From Mycobacteroides franklinii (GTDB taxonomy: Bacteria; Actinomycetota; Actinomycetes; Mycobacteriales; Mycobacteriaceae): a stretch of 64,000 bases of DNA. The notes under the pieces were generated by a model that saw only the letters and a list, made by a program, of their open reading frames with translations, ran no database searches and was not told the DNA's origin. The position numbers were made by a program, and so were the translations under genes. Positions within the stretch are counted from its first letter, which is position 1, and every line of letters starts with the position of its first letter. Positions 1-9,365 of this stretch are shown here, piece by piece. The stretch is taken from the NCBI RefSeq assembly GCF_002013895.1, contig NZ_MAFQ01000020.1:1-64000 (forward strand), given 5' to 3'.

Positions 1-1251
1 GTCCTTGATCCGGGCGCCACGCTTGCGGCGTGCCCGGGAACGGGCCGAAGCCGCGGCTGCCGCCGCGGCGGAGATTCCGGCTGCGGGCGCCTTAGCGCCG
101 GCACCTTCATTCAGCGTCGGGCCAAACCGGGCGGCGGGCGGATCCTCCTGCACGGCATAGACCATGTATGCCGGTGCTGCGGCCGCGGTCGCGGGTGTGG
201 CGGGCGCGTTGGCCGGTGCGGACGGTGCACCAGAGCCACCGGTGGTTACCGTGCCGCCGCCTCCTGGCATTCCGCCCATGGCAAAAGGCTGCTGCTGAGG
301 GGTATTGCGCGCGACCTGCGCCAGTTCCTGTGCCGGCTCCTCCGCCGGTACATCGGCGTCGACCGGAACCGGGTTGACCAGCTGGGCCAGTCCGACCAGG
401 AGTAGTGGCAACCACAGCGGTGCGGACAGCATGATGCCCCACGCGGTGAACCCGAAGGGGATGAAGAACGCCTCGTACGCGATGAAGAACAGCAGCGGAC
501 CCCAGGCCACAAGTGCCTCAAGGGGATTGCGCATGAAGTCCTGCAAGATCTTTTGCAGGGTGCCCAGCGGGTCGCTGAAGAATTCCTGGATCTGCCGCAT
601 CAGCTTGTCGAAGAAGCTCTCGCTGTCGTCCAGTGCGGTACCGGATTCGGCGGCCTGGGCCTGAGCAGCCATGCCGGACATGTCGGCGGCCATCCGGGAC
701 ATCTCGCCGCCCGGCGCCATGATCATCGGCGCGGGCTGCGTCGGTGCGACGGCAGTCACGGCGGCGGTAGAGACGCCTTGGTAGATACCCATGGTGGTGG
801 CGGCTTGCACCCACATCCGGAGGTAGTCGGCCTCGTTGAGGGCGATCGGAATGGTGTTGATGCCAAAGAAGTTGGTGGCCAGCAGCACACCGTGGATCAT
901 GTGGTTGGCGGCCAGCTCGGCCAGGGTGGGCATGGCGGCAAGTGCCGCGGTGTACGCAGCAGCGCTGGTCTCGTGCAGCACCGCGTTGGTGGCGCTCATG
1001 GCGCTCTGCTGGGTCAGCCACGCCAGATACGGCGTGTGGCTGGCGACGTACTGGATGGCGCTGGGCCCCTGCCAGGATCCGGCGCCGGTGGCGGCGAGCA
1101 GTTGGGTCAACTCCGTGGCGGCGGCGGTGTATTGCACCGAGAGCGCCTGCCATTGTGCGGCGGCGGCCAGCAGTGCGCCCGGCCCGGGCCCGGCGCTGAG
1201 CAGCGCCGAGTGCACCTCGGGAGGCGAAGCCATCCAAATCGGAGCCGACAC
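1..1251 (-). CDS. ppe4: PPE4-like PPE family protein of ESX-3 (partial, runs off left edge)
   Basis: PPE protein co-secreted through ESX-3 as a partner of PE5, linked in the family to iron acquisition. The frame begins at a GTG at 1251 (V-S-A-P-I-W-M-A-S-P-P-E), giving the PPE motif near residue 10, and stays open to base 1, so at least 417 residues are present and the C-terminus lies outside the window. The first ~180 residues are the helical PPE domain; the WxG-type turn reads GSWQG. A membrane-like hydrophobic stretch lies in the middle (around DNA 380-500), followed by an Ala/Pro-rich region and a basic patch (S-R-A-R-R-K-R). It starts 6 bp after the PE5 stop, as in ESX-3 operons. The long out-of-frame minus ORF at 518-1237 is a shadow of this gene. 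Confidence 0.9.
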   Translation of the reverse strand, partial: MSAPIWMASPPEVHSALLSAGPGPGALLAAAAQWQALSVQYTAAATELTQLLAATGAGSWQGPSAIQYVASHTPYLAWLTQQSAMSATNAVLHETSAAAYTAALAAMPTLAELAANHMIHGVLLATNFFGINTIPIALNEADYLRMWVQAATTMGIYQGVSTAAVTAVAPTQPAPMIMAPGGEMSRMAADMSGMAAQAQAAESGTALDDSESFFDKLMRQIQEFFSDPLGTLQKILQDFMRNPLEALVAWGPLLFFIAYEAFFIPFGFTAWGIMLSAPLWLPLLLVGLAQLVNPVPVDADVPAEEPAQELAQVARNTPQQQPFAMGGMPGGGGTVTTGGSGAPSAPANAPATPATAAAAPAYMVYAVQEDPPAARFGPTLNEGAGAKAPAAGISAAAAAAASARSRARRKRGARIKD

Positions 1252-1256
1252 CGGCG

Positions 1257-1565
1257 TTAGCCCCGCGCGATCATGTAGGTGGCCGCGGCCTGCATATCCC
1301 CGGTGGTGTAGCTGGCCGCGGACTCCGACACACCCAGCCCGGCCCGGCCCAGTTCCTCGACGGCCTGGGCGGCCACACCGGTGTGCTCGATACCGCGGGC
1401 ACTGAAACCGGCCGCGGTCTCCAACGAGACCGGGTCAGCGGCCGGGGGCACCACGGCCCCGATCACCGGGGCGGCCGCGGCATGCGCGGCAGCCAGACGC
1501 GCGGTCAGCGCCTCCACGGCCGCACTGGTGGCGGTCAGACCTTCTGGAACGACGTTGAGATTCAT
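1257..1565 (-). CDS. pe5: PE5-like PE family protein
   Basis: Small PE-domain protein of 102 residues, the heterodimer partner of the adjacent PPE4-like protein and an ESX-3 substrate. It is almost entirely two amphipathic Ala-rich helices. Near the C-terminus the sequence Y-T-T-G-D fits the YxxxD/E secretion signal of type VII substrates. There is no C-terminal extension, so this is a PE-only protein as in PE5. It overlaps the eccC3 stop by 4 bp and is followed after a few bases by PPE4, the standard ESX-3 order. Assignment as PE5 rather than another PE protein rests on this position. Confidence 0.92.
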   Translation of the reverse strand: MNLNVVPEGLTATSAAVEALTARLAAAHAAAAPVIGAVVPPAADPVSLETAAGFSARGIEHTGVAAQAVEELGRAGLGVSESAASYTTGDMQAAATYMIARG

Positions 1566-4500
1566 CGTGGGTACTCCCTTCCTTGAGCGGCATGCTCGCT
1601 GACGAACGGATTGACGGTCTGTACGTACGTTGGGACATCGTTGTCGGACAACAGGACTCCGCGACCGGCAGGTAGACGCTCGAAACGATGCCCGCGGATG
1701 CGGCCCCCGTCCTGTGGGCTGCCGCTGAGCATCAGGGTGTTGGCCTGCAGCTCGTGGAACCGACGCAGCATGGGGTTGGTCATCAGGATGTGACCCGATC
1801 CCGTGGCGCGTGCGGTGATGATCACCCGCAGACCGAGCTCACGCGCCTCGGCGAGCAATCCGGTGATCGGATTCCAGGGACGCTGCCCGATGTACGGACC
1901 GCTGACAGCCGGTGTGTCGGGGATCTGGTCGACATCGTCGATGATCAGGTAGTGCCGCTGTGCGGTCACCCCGCGTGACACCCAGTTGTGCAGTTCCTCG
2001 TTGGAGAGTCCGGCCGGTGGCCGACGCTTCTCCAGCAGTCCGCCGAGGCCCAGCATGGCCGGGGTGATCCGGTCGATGTTGGGGGTGTACTCGTTGTCGG
2101 GGAACAGCGGTTCGTCGACAAGATGCAGACGCCGATCCAGAACCGTGAATGCCACCTGATCGGGTGTCGAATGCTCGCGGATGGTGCGGATGACGTGGCG
2201 CAGCAGCGTTGTCTTGCCGGATCCGGTGTCGCCCAACACCATCAGGAGCGGGTTGTGCGCGAAATCGAGCGCGACCGGCGCCAGGTCCTGCTCCCGCTGG
2301 CCGATGACGACCTGCTCGTGCCCCGGATACAGCGGGCCGATGGCATTGGGTGCCAGGTCTGCCGGCAGGAGGCGGACGGCGGGAGCCTTGGCCCCCGGGT
2401 AGTTGGCGTTGACCGATTCCACAGTCCTGGCGTCGGAGGCCGCGAACAGGAAGTGCTCGGCCTGCATGGTCAGACCGCGACCTGGCTGATCGTGCGGAAC
2501 ACTTTCGGCGGGGCGGCGCAGCGCGCCGGGGACCCGCACATTGCTGTCTGCCGAGTCGTGCAGCTTGAGCTCGAGGCGCAGTCCGAGAGAATCGCGCATC
2601 GCCAGCGGCACCTCGATCCAGTTCGGAGTGGTGATCACGACGTGGATGCCGTACGACAGTCCGGCGTTGGCCAGCTCGGTAAGCCTGGCCAGCAACGGGT
2701 TCCGGGTGTTGAACTGATCGGTGTTGTCACGGCTGAACGCGTACAGGTTGTCCACGATCAGGAAGGTCTCGCCGTAGCCGTCGTCCAGGGTGTGGTCGCT
2801 GTCCCGCAGGGCACGCAGCTGGCTCACCGAGGCGATGCCGCGGTCGCGGAACAGCCGCTGCCGGTATGCCAGTAGCTGCTCCAGCTCACCGAAGGTGCGC
2901 CGAATACGCTCAGGCTCAAGGGCGCTGGCGACGCTGCCGACGTGTGCCAGTCCTTCGAGCGCGTGCAGTTGTCCGCCGCCGTAATCGATGCAGTAGAACG
3001 TGACATCGCGGGGGGAGTGCAGTGCGGCGGCCGACAACATGAACGTCTGCAGCGCCGTGGATTTTCCGGACTTCGGACCGCCGTGAATGATCGCGTTCCC
3101 GGCCGCCGACGTTGCGTCGAAGATCAGTGGATCGCGGCGCATCTGGAACGGCTTGTCGATCTCGCCGAGCGGCCAGCGCAGCTGGCGGGCCGGGATCCCG
3201 GTCTGGCTCAGCACATCCGCCAACGGAATGGCGGTGTCCAGTGGCGGCAGCCACAACTGCGGTGCGCGGGGTCCCACCTTTGAGAGTTGATCACCGACGG
3301 TCGTGATCAGCTTGCGGGCCGGCTGTGTCGGCCGGTCGGACTCGCCCTTCACAATCACCGTCGTGGGATCGGCAGCGACTGGCAACGCGGTGAACTGCTT
3401 GGGCTGCGGGGTGGCGCGGATTTCTACGGTGGTGGTCGTCGACGGCGGCTCGTAGATGCCGTCGACATACGTGCTGCGGAACTTGATGGGCACGGCGCCC
3501 GGGGCAGGCACCAGGAACCCAACACCCTTGTGGTCCTTGCCCGATTCGATGTGATACGCGTCCTCGGTTCCGATGATTTGCCGGGATGCGCTGGGGCTGG
3601 CCACCTTCAGACCGATGCGGTACGACGTGTTCTTGTCGATGTCCTTGATCTTGCCGACGTCCAGAGTCTGCGACGCGAACAGAATGTGGATACGGAACGA
3701 GCGGCCCTTGCGTGCGACATAGTCGAACAGCTCGGCGTACTCCGGGTGATCCTGGAGCATCAGGGTGAATTCATCGGCCACCACGAACAGCGTGGGAATC
3801 GGCGGCAGGTCGTGACCGGCGGCGATCGCCTCCTCGTACTCACGGACCGAGTTGAAGGCGCTTCCCTGCACGTCGCGGCCTGCCTGCTTGAGCAGGTTTT
3901 CCCGGCGAGCGACCTCGCCACGCAACGTGTCGGCGAAACGTTCGGCGAGGGAACGCTTCTCCGCCATGTTGGAGATCACGGCAACAACCTGTGGGAAGTC
4001 GCGGAAGATATCCGCGCCGGCCTCGCCCTTGAAGTCGGCGTAGATGATGATCAGGCGATCTGCCGAGTGGGTTGCCAAGAGAGACAGCAGGATCGACATC
4101 AGGGTCTGAGACTTACCGGAGCCCGTCATACCGATCATCAGACCGTGTGGCCCCATGCCGCCCTCGGCCTCGTCCTTGAGGTCGAACATGAGCGGCTCGC
4201 CGGAAGAGGTGACTCCGATGGGCACGCGCAGCTCCTCGTCGCGCGTACGCGGCGACCAGAGGGCGGGAACGTCCAGTTGGGAAGCGTCCTCGATGCCGAG
4301 GAGCGAAGTGAACGTCGCACCGCCGGTGGCGGAGGACCGCAACCCCGGATGGGTCGGGTTGGAGTCCCAGCGGGAGAGCCGGCGGGACACATGTGAGGCT
4401 GTGCCGATTGTGAGCTGGTCCGCCTCATCGATGTAGGGCTGCCAGTCGCTGCCATTCCAACGGGCGATGCGTGCGCTCACACCATTCCGATTAACCTGCA

Positions 4501-5593
4501 GCACAGGACGTTCGGGGTTGAGATAGTCCGGAAGCTTGACCTCGCCGTCCGCGTCGTCGAGCCGCTGGATGACGGTGACACCGTCCAGCCCGGTCGCCGG
4601 GATGGGTGAGTTCACGCCGTTCAGATCGTAATTCGGATCGTCCAGGATGATCAGCAGGTGCTTGTGGGCGCCGGATTCGGCACCGAAGAGTGCGCGCTCT
4701 GCCAGGGCCGGCCTCAGTGCTTCGAAGAGCTCGGCACCAGTGCGACGCAGGTACCGTGCCGGGCCGACGCCGTCGATCTCACCGCTGATATCCACGTGTG
4801 GAAGCCACTTGAGCCAAGACCACTGCGCATCTTCAACACTGGGACCGGCCATGGCCACGGTCAGCAGCGTCGGGTCGTGGAATGTGGTCGCCTGCGCCAC
4901 CCACGAGCGGATGGCGGCGCGAGCGATGTCGTCATCCCCGAGCACCGTGATGCGCGAAACCTTGTTCAGATCGACGCCGAGCGGGGCGCTTCGCACCGTG
5001 CGCTGGGTGTCCAGCAGTCCGCGCAATGCGCTGTGACTGACGGGCTCCAAGTCGATCTCGTCGGCGATGTCCTTGACGCGCACGGGGCTGGCCAGCGGAA
5101 CATCGTGGCGTCCGGTACGCACCACCAGGTAGTCGTCATCGCCGGGATCGCGTTCCCATTGACGTCGGGTGCCGGGAACTGTCGACAGCTCCTCGGGGTC
5201 TGGGTGCGACCATTCCAGAGCCTTGCGCTGTGCAGTGGCGTGGGTGCGCAGATTCTCGCGTACCACCGACAGGTACCGCAGGTAGTCGGCACGCTCGGCG
5301 TCGACCTCCTCGGTGCGGACCTTGTCGCCGCCGCCGCGGTACAGCGCGGTGGCAGCCAGCAGAAGCACGAACGGGAAGAACAGCGTCTGCGGGGAGATGA
5401 GCCGGATGCCCGAGGCGACCAGCGCAACGATCATGCCGACGATCAAGATCACGATCACGACCGGAATGGCGCGCCGCAGGAACGATGGCGGCACCACCCG
5501 AGGCAGCTGCGGAGGCGCCTCGACGGTCACCGTGGCATCGGGTATCGCCGGGGGCGTGACACGCCGATGGGCTTCGAAAATGAGACGGCTCAA
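1562..5593 (-). CDS. eccC3: ESX-3 FtsK/SpoIIIE-type ATPase EccC3
   Basis: Motor ATPase of the ESX-3 type VII secretion system; it recognises the substrate signal and powers export from the inner membrane. The 1343 residues are close to the family length. Two membrane helices lie near residues 40-85. Three FtsK-like nucleotide-binding modules follow, with P-loops G-M-T-G-S-G-K-S (~residue 490), G-G-P-K-S-G-K-S (~840) and G-D-T-G-S-G-K-T (~1120), so all three Walker A lysines are present. This is a single-chain EccC, unlike the split EccCa/EccCb of ESX-1. It overlaps eccB3 by 4 bp upstream and PE5 by 4 bp downstream, so translational coupling along the operon is likely. Confidence 0.97.
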   Translation of the reverse strand: MSRLIFEAHRRVTPPAIPDATVTVEAPPQLPRVVPPSFLRRAIPVVIVILIVGMIVALVASGIRLISPQTLFFPFVLLLAATALYRGGGDKVRTEEVDAERADYLRYLSVVRENLRTHATAQRKALEWSHPDPEELSTVPGTRRQWERDPGDDDYLVVRTGRHDVPLASPVRVKDIADEIDLEPVSHSALRGLLDTQRTVRSAPLGVDLNKVSRITVLGDDDIARAAIRSWVAQATTFHDPTLLTVAMAGPSVEDAQWSWLKWLPHVDISGEIDGVGPARYLRRTGAELFEALRPALAERALFGAESGAHKHLLIILDDPNYDLNGVNSPIPATGLDGVTVIQRLDDADGEVKLPDYLNPERPVLQVNRNGVSARIARWNGSDWQPYIDEADQLTIGTASHVSRRLSRWDSNPTHPGLRSSATGGATFTSLLGIEDASQLDVPALWSPRTRDEELRVPIGVTSSGEPLMFDLKDEAEGGMGPHGLMIGMTGSGKSQTLMSILLSLLATHSADRLIIIYADFKGEAGADIFRDFPQVVAVISNMAEKRSLAERFADTLRGEVARRENLLKQAGRDVQGSAFNSVREYEEAIAAGHDLPPIPTLFVVADEFTLMLQDHPEYAELFDYVARKGRSFRIHILFASQTLDVGKIKDIDKNTSYRIGLKVASPSASRQIIGTEDAYHIESGKDHKGVGFLVPAPGAVPIKFRSTYVDGIYEPPSTTTTVEIRATPQPKQFTALPVAADPTTVIVKGESDRPTQPARKLITTVGDQLSKVGPRAPQLWLPPLDTAIPLADVLSQTGIPARQLRWPLGEIDKPFQMRRDPLIFDATSAAGNAIIHGGPKSGKSTALQTFMLSAAALHSPRDVTFYCIDYGGGQLHALEGLAHVGSVASALEPERIRRTFGELEQLLAYRQRLFRDRGIASVSQLRALRDSDHTLDDGYGETFLIVDNLYAFSRDNTDQFNTRNPLLARLTELANAGLSYGIHVVITTPNWIEVPLAMRDSLGLRLELKLHDSADSNVRVPGALRRPAESVPHDQPGRGLTMQAEHFLFAASDARTVESVNANYPGAKAPAVRLLPADLAPNAIGPLYPGHEQVVIGQREQDLAPVALDFAHNPLLMVLGDTGSGKTTLLRHVIRTIREHSTPDQVAFTVLDRRLHLVDEPLFPDNEYTPNIDRITPAMLGLGGLLEKRRPPAGLSNEELHNWVSRGVTAQRHYLIIDDVDQIPDTPAVSGPYIGQRPWNPITGLLAEARELGLRVIITARATGSGHILMTNPMLRRFHELQANTLMLSGSPQDGGRIRGHRFERLPAGRGVLLSDNDVPTYVQTVNPFVSEHAAQGREYPR

Positions 5594-7158
5594 CGGGACT
5601 CCTGCGCATTCTGTGCAAGTTGGGTGTCGGTCTGGATCTGCGTGGCCTGCCGAACGTTCGGGGTCAGGGTGTCGTGCGAGAGCAGGGCGTCGGTGCGTGA
5701 GAGCGACGGCCCGGATGCGAACAGATCCAGGATCGACGAGGGGATGGTCAGCGCCGGCTTGTGCAGGCCGAGCGCCTCGAGGGTCTTATCGCCCTCGGCC
5801 TCGGTGTCGATGCCATAGCGGACGCCGGTATCGGATATCCACTGATACGCACCACGACCGCCTGGCTGCACCAGGTATCCGGTGCCGGGGGCGATGGCGA
5901 CCCGGGTCGGAGTGTCGGCGGGGGAGATCAGCTGCACGGTGTGCACCGAATCCGACAGGGGCAGAACAGAACCCGCAAGCAACGACCATGAATCCGAGGT
6001 GGCATCTGCCGTCTTGGTGAACCGAGTGCACAGCACTGGATCCTCATTGGCGGCCAGCGGCTTGACGGCGGCATTCGGGAACACCCGAGTGTCGATCGCC
6101 GACGACGTCTGCAGATGCGCGATCTGATCGGCGGTCAACCGGGGCGGCTGTTCCAGTCCGTAGGAGTTGGCGTTGCGCAGTGCCGACGCGATCACCGGTG
6201 AAACCTGCTGCACGCCATCGGCAAGTACCGCGTAGTACACCGGCGTGTTATCCGTCGAGGAACTCACCAGCACCGAGCCGACAGGCGCCGCGACCGGCAG
6301 GGGATAGGCGGTAGGCGTCCCTGCCCCGGCGATGGCGGGAACCACAAGTGCCGGAGCCTCCGGAATGGCGTTGAGCAGACGGGTTGTCACGGGGCGCACC
6401 TCAGGCGGTGTGGTGAAACCAAGCGCGCTGGTGACGGCGGCATCTCCGAGGTTGAGCGCGCTGCGCTTCCCGTCCCAGAGCAGCCAGGTAGTACCGGATT
6501 CGGTGGACACCACGGCCGCGCGGTCGCGTGGCAGTTCAGAGGCCTTGTCGCCGTTGGTGTCCAACGCTCCGGCGATGACGGTGACCGCGTGGTTGCCCGT
6601 GCTGGTTTGGCCGGCCTCGCATACCGCCCAGGCGGCGTCGGTGGCCTTGGTCTGCACCATGCGTTCCGGGGCGCCCGGAATGCCGATCAGGTTGCCGCGC
6701 GGAAACTGGTCGAGCTGAGCGCTTTTGACCATCGTGGGATCCACTGCCTTGCCCGCGATGAGACGGGCGGAGGTGAGGTTGAGCACCGGGTGCAGGTTGT
6801 CACCAACGCGCACATAGAGTGCCGCCGTCGAACGGTCGGCCAGCACCGGGTCGGTGCCTGCGATACCGGCGGGCCGCAGCAAGCTGAAGACGAAGCATCC
6901 AACCACGCCGGTGACCACGATGACGGCGCCCATGCTCAAGGCACGGGACTGGGTGCGCAGTGGGTCGACGAGCATCCGCGCGTCATGCAGTGCAACACCA
7001 GATGCGATGCGCCGCATGACAAATCGCCATCCGGTTACCTGATGGCCGGTGACGAATCCGCGGCGATACTTCAGCGGTTCGGGGCTCTCGCTGGCCGGTG
7101 TGCGTGACGCGAAGGCCCGGCGCTCGGAATTCGCGTTACTGTCTCGGTTGTCGCTCAT
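5590..7158 (-). CDS. eccB3: ESX-3 core membrane component EccB3
   Basis: Core subunit of the ESX-3 membrane complex: a single-pass membrane protein with a large periplasmic domain. The 522 residues show a cytoplasmic N-terminus (first ~70 residues, basic), one membrane helix around residues 74-95 (ending V-G-C-F-V-F-S-L-L), and a repeat-containing periplasmic domain. Two cysteines in the periplasmic part (contexts A-V-C-E-A and V-L-C-T-R) may form the disulfide seen in EccB proteins. It overlaps eccA3 and eccC3 by 4 bp each. The paralogue number is inferred from the operon order eccA-eccB-eccC-PE-PPE and the iron-regulated context. Confidence 0.95.
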   Translation of the reverse strand: MSDNRDSNANSERRAFASRTPASESPEPLKYRRGFVTGHQVTGWRFVMRRIASGVALHDARMLVDPLRTQSRALSMGAVIVVTGVVGCFVFSLLRPAGIAGTDPVLADRSTAALYVRVGDNLHPVLNLTSARLIAGKAVDPTMVKSAQLDQFPRGNLIGIPGAPERMVQTKATDAAWAVCEAGQTSTGNHAVTVIAGALDTNGDKASELPRDRAAVVSTESGTTWLLWDGKRSALNLGDAAVTSALGFTTPPEVRPVTTRLLNAIPEAPALVVPAIAGAGTPTAYPLPVAAPVGSVLVSSSTDNTPVYYAVLADGVQQVSPVIASALRNANSYGLEQPPRLTADQIAHLQTSSAIDTRVFPNAAVKPLAANEDPVLCTRFTKTADATSDSWSLLAGSVLPLSDSVHTVQLISPADTPTRVAIAPGTGYLVQPGGRGAYQWISDTGVRYGIDTEAEGDKTLEALGLHKPALTIPSSILDLFASGPSLSRTDALLSHDTLTPNVRQATQIQTDTQLAQNAQESR

Positions 7159-9017
7159 TTCTGGACCGACGCCCCCGGAGCCGACAGGCCGAGCCCGGCG
7201 ACGATGGCCTCCACGGAGGCCTGTACGTCTTCGACGGTGACCGTCATGAGGTCTTCATCGCTGAAGTCTTCGGCGCCTGAATTGTCAAGGCGGTGTTCAC
7301 GTTCCTCCTCGGAGCGTTCAACGACGTTACGGACGAACCGGCCGTTACCGGCGACGTCGATGCTGCGGCGTGCGATGCCGCGGGTATCGGGAGCTTCCGC
7401 GGCGCACATGTCCGAGAAAGCGGCGAGCAGCTTGGCTGCGGCCCCCTCGTCGAACTTGCTGTCCCGGACGGATGCCATCGCCGCGGCGATCTCGACGAGT
7501 TCGGACGGTGCGTACGAAGGGAAGTTGATGGAGCGGGTGAAGCGCGAGCGCAGACCCTCGTTGGTGTCGAGGAACTGATCCAGCTCGGCGCGGTACCCGG
7601 CGACGATCACGACCAACCGATCGCGGTCGTTCTCCATCCGGGCCAGCAGGGTGTCGATGGCGACCAGGCCGAAATCGTTCTTGGCGCCGGTGGACACCAG
7701 GGCGTAGGCCTCGTCGAGGAACAGCACGCCGTCGAGCGCACTGTCGATGACGGCGTTGGTCTTGGCCTCGGTTTCACCGATGTGCTGACCGATGAGGTCG
7801 GCACGGTGCACTTCGCGGACGTTCTCGCGTTTGAGAAGTCCCAAACCGCAATAGATCTTGGCGACCACGCGGGCGATGGTGGTCTTACCGGTGCCGGGAG
7901 GGCCTGCGAACACCAGGTGGTGTGTGCGGTGGCCGACGGCCAGGCCACGGTCCTGACGCCGCAATGCCATCGCCACGGAGCTCTTGAGCCGGGCGACCTG
8001 GTCTTTGACCTGCTCCAGGCCGATGAACTCGCTGAGCTGCTGCTCGGCCTCGGCCAGCAGGATCGCCTTGCGTTCGTGAGCCTCAGGATCGATGAAATCC
8101 TCTTCGGTGGGCTCAGTTTCGGGATCCCAGGCATCGGTGCGGGCAGCGATGCGGGCGGCGGTCGTGGTGTGCAGGCCCACGCTCGGATCGGTGAGCGCAT
8201 GCTCGACCTCGGCGATCTCGGGATTGGCCGCGTACAGATCCTGAAGCACCTCGGTGGCGGTCTCTTCGTCGCCGTGGTGGCGTAGGTTCAGCGCCTTCGC
8301 GAGGGCGCCATCGGTCGCTGCCACTTCGATGGGGCCACTGGGGTCTTCGAGGTAGGACAGTGCGGGATTGACCATACCGAGCTTGGCGAGTGCGATACCC
8401 AGGGTGATCCGCACGGCGTGGGATGTGGTGGGCTCCAGTGACTTGTCGGTGACGACGGGGGTCAGCAGCGCGACAACATCGGCCCAACGCTGGGCCCGGT
8501 TCTGCATGGCGACGGCGACCCAGCGGGCGTTGAACCATCCGGGGCGCCGCTCGGTCACGGCCGCGATCAGTTCATCGGCCTTGACGTATTCGCCCTTGTC
8601 CACGAGGGCCGCGGCGTAGGCCAGGTGATAGTCGTCGGGTCCGCTGGCGCGAAACTCAAGGTACAGCCCCGTGTCGTAGGTAAAGGTCAGATCGCCGGGC
8701 TGCAGGTTCACCGCATGCTGAAGATGGCCGGCGGTGGACGTGGTCTCCGAGATGGCTTCCAGGACGTCGATGGTGGCGCCTCCGGCGGCCGCGAGCCCGA
8801 CCCACACGTCACACTGATCTTGAGCGGTCCGGCACAGCGAGGTGAACCCGTAGCGCGCTGCTGGCAGGTCGGCGGGACGTCGCCTGTCGTTGACGGAGAG
8901 GCCTAGCGCCCGGCAGCAGGTCGCGAATCGACTCTCCAATTCGGGGTCGATACGCGTCGATGAGGCCGCGCCCGCGGCCACCCACTCTCGCTGACCAACT
9001 CGTTCACGAATATCCAC
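7155..9017 (-). CDS. eccA3: ESX-3 AAA+ ATPase EccA3
   Basis: Cytosolic CbxX/CfqX-type AAA+ ATPase of ESX-3, first gene of the operon. Residues 1-~280 form a TPR-like helical domain; the C-terminal AAA+ module has Walker A G-P-P-G-T-G-K-T (~residue 375), Walker B with L-F-L-D-E-A-Y, and a later arginine-rich R-S-R-F-T-R region. The 620 residues match the family. The start chosen is GTG 9017, preceded by AAGGG at about 7 bp spacing. Directly upstream, in the same frame, is an 81-codon ORF whose stop TAA abuts this GTG and whose first codons resemble those of EccA3 (see 9018-9263), so the translation start deserves experimental checking. Confidence 0.95.
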   Translation of the reverse strand: MDIRERVGQREWVAAGAASSTRIDPELESRFATCCRALGLSVNDRRRPADLPAARYGFTSLCRTAQDQCDVWVGLAAAGGATIDVLEAISETTSTAGHLQHAVNLQPGDLTFTYDTGLYLEFRASGPDDYHLAYAAALVDKGEYVKADELIAAVTERRPGWFNARWVAVAMQNRAQRWADVVALLTPVVTDKSLEPTTSHAVRITLGIALAKLGMVNPALSYLEDPSGPIEVAATDGALAKALNLRHHGDEETATEVLQDLYAANPEIAEVEHALTDPSVGLHTTTAARIAARTDAWDPETEPTEEDFIDPEAHERKAILLAEAEQQLSEFIGLEQVKDQVARLKSSVAMALRRQDRGLAVGHRTHHLVFAGPPGTGKTTIARVVAKIYCGLGLLKRENVREVHRADLIGQHIGETEAKTNAVIDSALDGVLFLDEAYALVSTGAKNDFGLVAIDTLLARMENDRDRLVVIVAGYRAELDQFLDTNEGLRSRFTRSINFPSYAPSELVEIAAAMASVRDSKFDEGAAAKLLAAFSDMCAAEAPDTRGIARRSIDVAGNGRFVRNVVERSEEEREHRLDNSGAEDFSDEDLMTVTVEDVQASVEAIVAGLGLSAPGASVQK

Positions 9018-9028
9018 TTACAGCCCTT
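8992..9028 (-). repeat. Copy B of duplicated eccA3 translation-start region
   Basis: This 37-bp segment (RBS, GTG and first eight codons of eccA3) matches 9238-9274 at about 29 of 37 positions by hand, including 14 identical bases (GAACGAGTTGGTCA on the minus strand). The two copies are exactly 246 bp apart, a multiple of three. Confidence 0.7.
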
Positions 9029-9263
9029 CGCCCGATCGACACGCTCGCTGATTGGAGTAGTCGGCTCGCGAACGTGATTGGTTCCTGACAGTGCCCTCTC
9101 GGGTTGTCAGCAAATTTGTGATAGATCGCCCGCTGCCGCCGGCGTGCTCTCCGTGGTGCTGGAGATGGTTGAACCAGTGCCCCTGTGTGAAGGCGGAGGT
9201 CCGGGGCGTGACTGCCGTCACACCCGGGCGTTCGAGTTGACCAACTCGTTCGCGAGTACTCAT
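9018..9263 (-). other. In-frame leader ORF or start-region duplication upstream of eccA3
   Basis: An 81-codon ORF in the eccA3 frame begins ATG at 9263 and ends TAA immediately before the eccA3 GTG. Its first nine residues (M-S-T-R-E-R-V-G-Q) mirror the EccA3 N-terminus (M-D-I-R-E-R-V-G-Q); the rest resembles no family I know and has unremarkable composition. It may be a leader peptide coupled to eccA3, or a relic left by a 246-bp insertion or duplication. I do not claim that it makes a functional protein. Confidence 0.4.
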
Positions 9264-9274
9264 CTACCGCCTTT
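9238..9274 (-). repeat. Copy A of duplicated eccA3 translation-start region
   Basis: Upstream partner of the repeat at 8992-9028, containing an AAAGGCGG ribosome-binding-like sequence and an ATG. It overlaps an inverted repeat at 9233-9248, CGAGTTG-AC-CAACTCG, with perfect 7-bp arms that the downstream copy lacks. Confidence 0.7.
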
Positions 9275-9306
9275 TTCCATGGCACCGTTGCATGCTCGGC
9301 AAGAGA

Positions 9307-9325
9307 TTAGCATTCCCTTACCTAA
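9307..9325. promoter_or_regulatory. Candidate IdeR box (ESX-3 side)
   Basis: TTAGCATTCCCTTACCTAA matches 14 of 19 positions of the DtxR/IdeR consensus TTAGGTTAGCCTAACCTAA, counted by hand. It is the box nearest the eccA3 leader start at 9263. A weaker third candidate lies between this and the next box (around 9333-9351). Iron-dependent repression of ESX-3 by IdeR is established in mycobacteria; this particular site is inferred. Confidence 0.65.
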
Positions 9326-9365
9326 GTGTCGATAGCTAACCCTAGCCTTATTTAAGGAGACATGA

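Noticed and set aside
518..1237. Minus-strand ORF overlapping PPE4
   Set aside because: Different frame from the PPE gene, which is open from GTG 1251 to base 1 and has the PPE motif.
3287..4396. Long plus-strand ORF opposite eccC3 (also 1988-2875 and 7293-8285 in the same operon)
   Set aside because: Antisense to the conserved ESX-3 ATPase genes, with no recognisable domain or ribosome-binding site.
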